Of a stretch of 7,367 nucleotides of DNA, positions 5,383-7,367 are shown piece by piece. A model generated the notes under the pieces. It ran no database searches, was not told the origin of the DNA, and saw only the letters and a list, made by a program, of their open reading frames with translations. This stretch comes from Arthrobacter sp. (lineage in GTDB: Bacteria; Actinomycetota; Actinomycetes; Actinomycetales; Micrococcaceae), in contig JAPSIT010000073.1 in assembly GCA_031178585.1 (NCBI GenBank), forward strand, positions 1 through 7,367, read 5' to 3'. The stretch's first letter is position 1. Each line of letters opens with the position of its first letter. The translations under genes and the position numbers were made by a program.

Positions 5383-6654
5383 CTACGGAACAGGGTTCCG
5401 CGCGTCGTATTTTAGGAAACCGGATTGCCGCTGCGCCACCGCCCACGCCACCGCAATGCACAGGACGCCGCCGATCAGCAGGACCCAGCCTTCACTAAGA
5501 ATTTTAGTGCCGCCGCCGGCCAGCATGTCCCCGATCCTCGGTCCGCCGGCCACCACCACAATGAATACCCCTTGAAGCCTCCCGCGCATATGGTCCGGGG
5601 TGGCAGCCTGGAGGATGGTGGTGCGGAAGACGGCACTTACGGAATCTGCGATCCCTGCCAGGGCGCAGCACAGCGCAGCGGGCAGCAGCCACAGGGTCGC
5701 CCCCTCACTTCCGGACCGCCCGGCCAGCACCACCACGAGGCCGAACCCGCCAATGGACGCTCCCCAGCCCATGACCGCCCAGACCACTGCACTGCCCTGC
5801 CTCCGCACAGAGCCCAGCGGTCCGGAAAACAGTCCGGCGAGGAACGCGCCGACGGCGGTGGACGCCAGCAGGATGCCCACCGTGGTTTCACCGCCGCCGA
5901 TCATCAGCGCCGCAACGGCAGGCATGAGCGCCCGGGGCTGGGCCAGGATCATGGCCACCAGGTCGATGACGAAGGTCATGCGCACGTTGGGCCTCGTGCC
6001 CAGGAATCTGAAGCCTTCGACGACGGACCGCAGCCCCGCCTTCCCTGCTTCCTTGACGGGGGGCATGGGCGGCAGCCTGAGGAGCGCCCAGAAGGCGAAC
6101 GCGAAACTCACCAGGTCGATGGTGTAGGTCCACCCAAAGCCCACCGAGGCCACCAGCACGCCGGCCAGCAGAGGCCCCGCCGTCATGGCCAGGCCGAAGG
6201 TCACCATGCTCAGGGCGTTGGCAGCAGGAAGCAGTTCCTTGCGAACCAGCACGGGGATGATCGCGCTGCGGGCAGGCTGGTTGATGGCCTGGGCGCCGCT
6301 TTGCACAGCAACGAGCGCGTAGAGGAGCCAGACGTTGCCCACCTGCAGCCAGGCCTGGAGTGCCAGTCCGGCCACGGCTACCCACATCACCAGGGACGAG
6401 TTCAGGGCCACTCTGCGCCGGTCGTGGGCGTCGGCAATCGCGCCTCCCAGCAGGCCGCCTGCCACCAGCGGTACGAGCGCGAAGATGCTGAGCAGCCCAA
6501 CGTAGAGACTGTCCGAGGTGATCCGGTAAACCTCGAGGCTGACGGCCACGAGGGTGAGCTGGCTTCCCACGCTTGCTACCGAGGAGCCCACCCACAGCCG
6601 GCGGAATTCCGGGCTTTCGCGCAGCGGAGTGATGTCAGCCAGAAGTTTTCCCAC
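5383..6654 (-). CDS. MFS exporter, EntS-like
   Basis: This 423-residue membrane transporter of the major facilitator superfamily has about 12 predicted helices. It belongs to the group that includes the enterobactin exporter EntS and macrolide efflux proteins. Signs are the entry FRRLWVGSSVASVGSQLT (18-34), motif A as GAIADAHDRRR (71-81) between helices 2 and 3, NQPARSAIIPVLV (125-137), and PDHMRGRLQGVF (353-364), which matches the 'P-RGR-G' loop of this group. The substrate is unknown; a siderophore, a drug or a metabolite are all possible. The start is GTG (6652-6654). No ribosome binding site is visible and an in-frame stop lies 9 bases upstream of the GTG, so it may be translated from a leaderless or weakly initiated message. 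It is divergent from the Fur-family gene across a 76-base gap and likely co-transcribed with htpX. Confidence 0.9.
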   Translation of the reverse strand: MGKLLADITPLRESPEFRRLWVGSSVASVGSQLTLVAVSLEVYRITSDSLYVGLLSIFALVPLVAGGLLGGAIADAHDRRRVALNSSLVMWVAVAGLALQAWLQVGNVWLLYALVAVQSGAQAINQPARSAIIPVLVRKELLPAANALSMVTFGLAMTAGPLLAGVLVASVGFGWTYTIDLVSFAFAFWALLRLPPMPPVKEAGKAGLRSVVEGFRFLGTRPNVRMTFVIDLVAMILAQPRALMPAVAALMIGGGETTVGILLASTAVGAFLAGLFSGPLGSVRRQGSAVVWAVMGWGASIGGFGLVVVLAGRSGSEGATLWLLPAALCCALAGIADSVSAVFRTTILQAATPDHMRGRLQGVFIVVVAGGPRIGDMLAGGGTKILSEGWVLLIGGVLCIAVAWAVAQRQSGFLKYDARNPVP

Positions 6655-6690
6655 GCGGCAACTCTAGCCGGGCAGGAAAGTTAGTCGAGC

Positions 6691-6715
6691 CTTATTGTGA
6701 TCTAGTCAAAATAAG
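6691..6715. promoter_or_regulatory. Candidate Fur-type operator shared by exporter and fur genes
   Basis: This imperfect 25-bp palindrome is centred on base 6703: CTTATT-N-TGA on the left against TCA-N-AATAAG on the right, with 9 of 12 arm positions paired. Its size, AT-rich character and symmetry fit the operators bound by Fur-family dimers. It lies 16-40 bases upstream of the regulator's start and 37-61 upstream of the exporter's, where a bound dimer could block both promoters. Autoregulation of this gene type is well known; the specific site is my inference. Confidence 0.5.
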
Positions 6716-6730
6716 TGCTTCAATGGAGTC

Positions 6731-7225
6731 ATGACTGATCACCCGGAAAGCCACGAAGCATGGGCCGCTGCCCTGCGTGCCCACGGCCGCCGGGTGACCA
6801 AGCAGCGGCTGGCGGTGCTGTCCGCCGTCGAACACCACCCGCACTCCCCCGCGGAGAACATCCTGGCGGCCGCCCGCGAGGAACTGCCGGAGCTGACAGC
6901 GCAGTCCGTGTACGTGGTGCTCGGCGACCTGACAGACCTGCATATGCTGCGCCGCTTCGAACCCCCGCACTCCCCCGCCCTGTACGAGACCCGTGTGGGC
7001 GACAACCACCATCACGCGATCTGCATCAGCTGCGGCCGCGTGGAGGACGTCGACTGTGCCGTCGGCCACGCTCCCTGCCTGACCCCGCACTGGAGCGAGG
7101 ATTCCAAGCCCATGACCATCCAGATCGCGGATGTCATGTACCAGGGAATTTGCACAGAGTGCCAGCGGGCCCAAAAACTTCCTGCAAACGTAACTGACAA
7201 GTCCTCGACAGCCGTCGAAAACTGA
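6731..7225 (+). CDS. Fur-family repressor (FurA/CatR-like) next to catalase
   Basis: This 164-residue DNA-binding metalloregulator probably represses the following catalase gene and its own gene in response to iron or peroxide. Residues 10-80 form the winged helix: RRVTKQRLAVLSAV (20-33), HSPAENIL (38-45) and the recognition helix TAQSVYVVLGDLTDL (56-70). The metal part has the NHHHAICISC segment (92-101). Structural zinc would be held by C98, C101, C141 and C144. Sensor-site ligands would include H38, E86, and His among 93-95. The E86-T-R-V-G-D-N pattern is that of the actinobacterial FurA/CatR group linked to catalase or KatG, rather than classical iron Fur. Extra Cys residues at 109 and 116 and a 20-residue tail after C144 are unusual. 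The start ATG has GGAG only 2 bases ahead, so initiation may be weak. The next gene follows after 30 bases. Confidence 0.92.
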   Translation: MTDHPESHEAWAAALRAHGRRVTKQRLAVLSAVEHHPHSPAENILAAAREELPELTAQSVYVVLGDLTDLHMLRRFEPPHSPALYETRVGDNHHHAICISCGRVEDVDCAVGHAPCLTPHWSEDSKPMTIQIADVMYQGICTECQRAQKLPANVTDKSSTAVEN

Positions 7226-7238
7226 CACTGTCGAAAAC
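7214..7238 (+). repeat. Direct repeat at the end of the fur gene
   Basis: GTCGAAAAC occurs at 7214-7222, just before the regulator's stop codon, and at 7230-7238, in the gap ahead of the catalase gene, with a 16-bp period. It may be a local duplication or a binding site; its distance from the catalase start (18-42 bases) would allow a role. Confidence 0.5.
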
Positions 7239-7255
7239 CAACAATTAGGAGAAAG

Positions 7256-7367
7256 ATGACCCTGAACATCTCTGCGCCTGCCGTGTCCACCACGCAGTCC
7301 GGCGCTCCCGTCACGTCCGATGCCCACTCGAAGTCCGTCGGTGCCGACGGCGCCATCATCCTCACGG
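7256..7367 (+). CDS. katA: Catalase, N-terminal part (cut by the window edge)
   Basis: Only the first 37 codons are present: MTLNISAPAVSTTQSGAPVTSD then AHSKSVGADGAIILT. The pattern TTQSGAP-V-SD-HS--VGADG-I-L matches the N-terminal arm of monofunctional heme catalases, which break hydrogen peroxide down to water and oxygen in the cytoplasm. The catalytic His and heme-binding residues lie outside the window, so the call rests on the arm sequence and on the preceding FurA/CatR-like gene, a pairing known in actinobacteria. The ribosome binding site is AGGAG (7247-7251), 4 bases before the ATG. With only 30 bases after the regulator gene, the two are probably one operon. Confidence 0.85.
   Translation, partial: MTLNISAPAVSTTQSGAPVTSDAHSKSVGADGAIILT

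Noticed and set aside
5425..6684. A 419-residue plus-strand open frame opposite the exporter
   Set aside because: Its product is dominated by His, Gln, Gly and Pro in the manner of an antisense reading of a membrane protein; the minus-strand frame is a clear MFS transporter.

Overview
This looks like ordinary chromosome from a high-GC Gram-positive actinobacterium. Arthrobacter or a close Micrococcaceae relative is my best guess. That rests on the GC-rich third positions, the actinobacterial style of the lipoproteins and YajQ, a Fur-type regulator directly ahead of a catalase gene, and three GTG starts. The genus is an inference from protein style, because nothing could be searched.

Layout, left to right. 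A secreted lipoprotein of unknown function (30-1040, minus) is separated by a 494-base gap from a lipoprotein of the ABC-transporter solute-binding type (1535-2953, minus). No permease gene accompanies the binding protein. Next come a strong intrinsic terminator and a tRNA-Tyr(GTA) gene (both minus), then a small Ala-rich protein of unknown function (3374-3652, minus). That gene is divergent from yajQ (3843-4334, plus). yajQ converges on htpX (4474-5340, minus), which lies 42 bases behind an MFS exporter gene (5383-6654, minus), probably in one transcript. The exporter is divergent from a fur-family regulator gene (6731-7225, plus). The regulator is followed after 30 bases by the start of a catalase gene (7256 onward, plus), which runs off the window.

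The best-defined functional module is on the right. The Fur/FurA-like repressor and the catalase form the familiar peroxide and iron-response pair. An imperfect 25-bp palindrome in the 76-base gap between the exporter and the regulator could control both directions. In the middle, the gap between the small protein and yajQ carries an 11-bp-spaced direct repeat that resembles the box bound by the PhoP response regulator of mycobacteria.

I found no mobile element, CRISPR array, phage gene or defence system. Nothing here amounts to a new multi-gene system. The points worth following up are regulatory (the palindrome, the PhoP-like repeat and the operator-like repeat upstream of the binding protein) and the two genes of unknown function.
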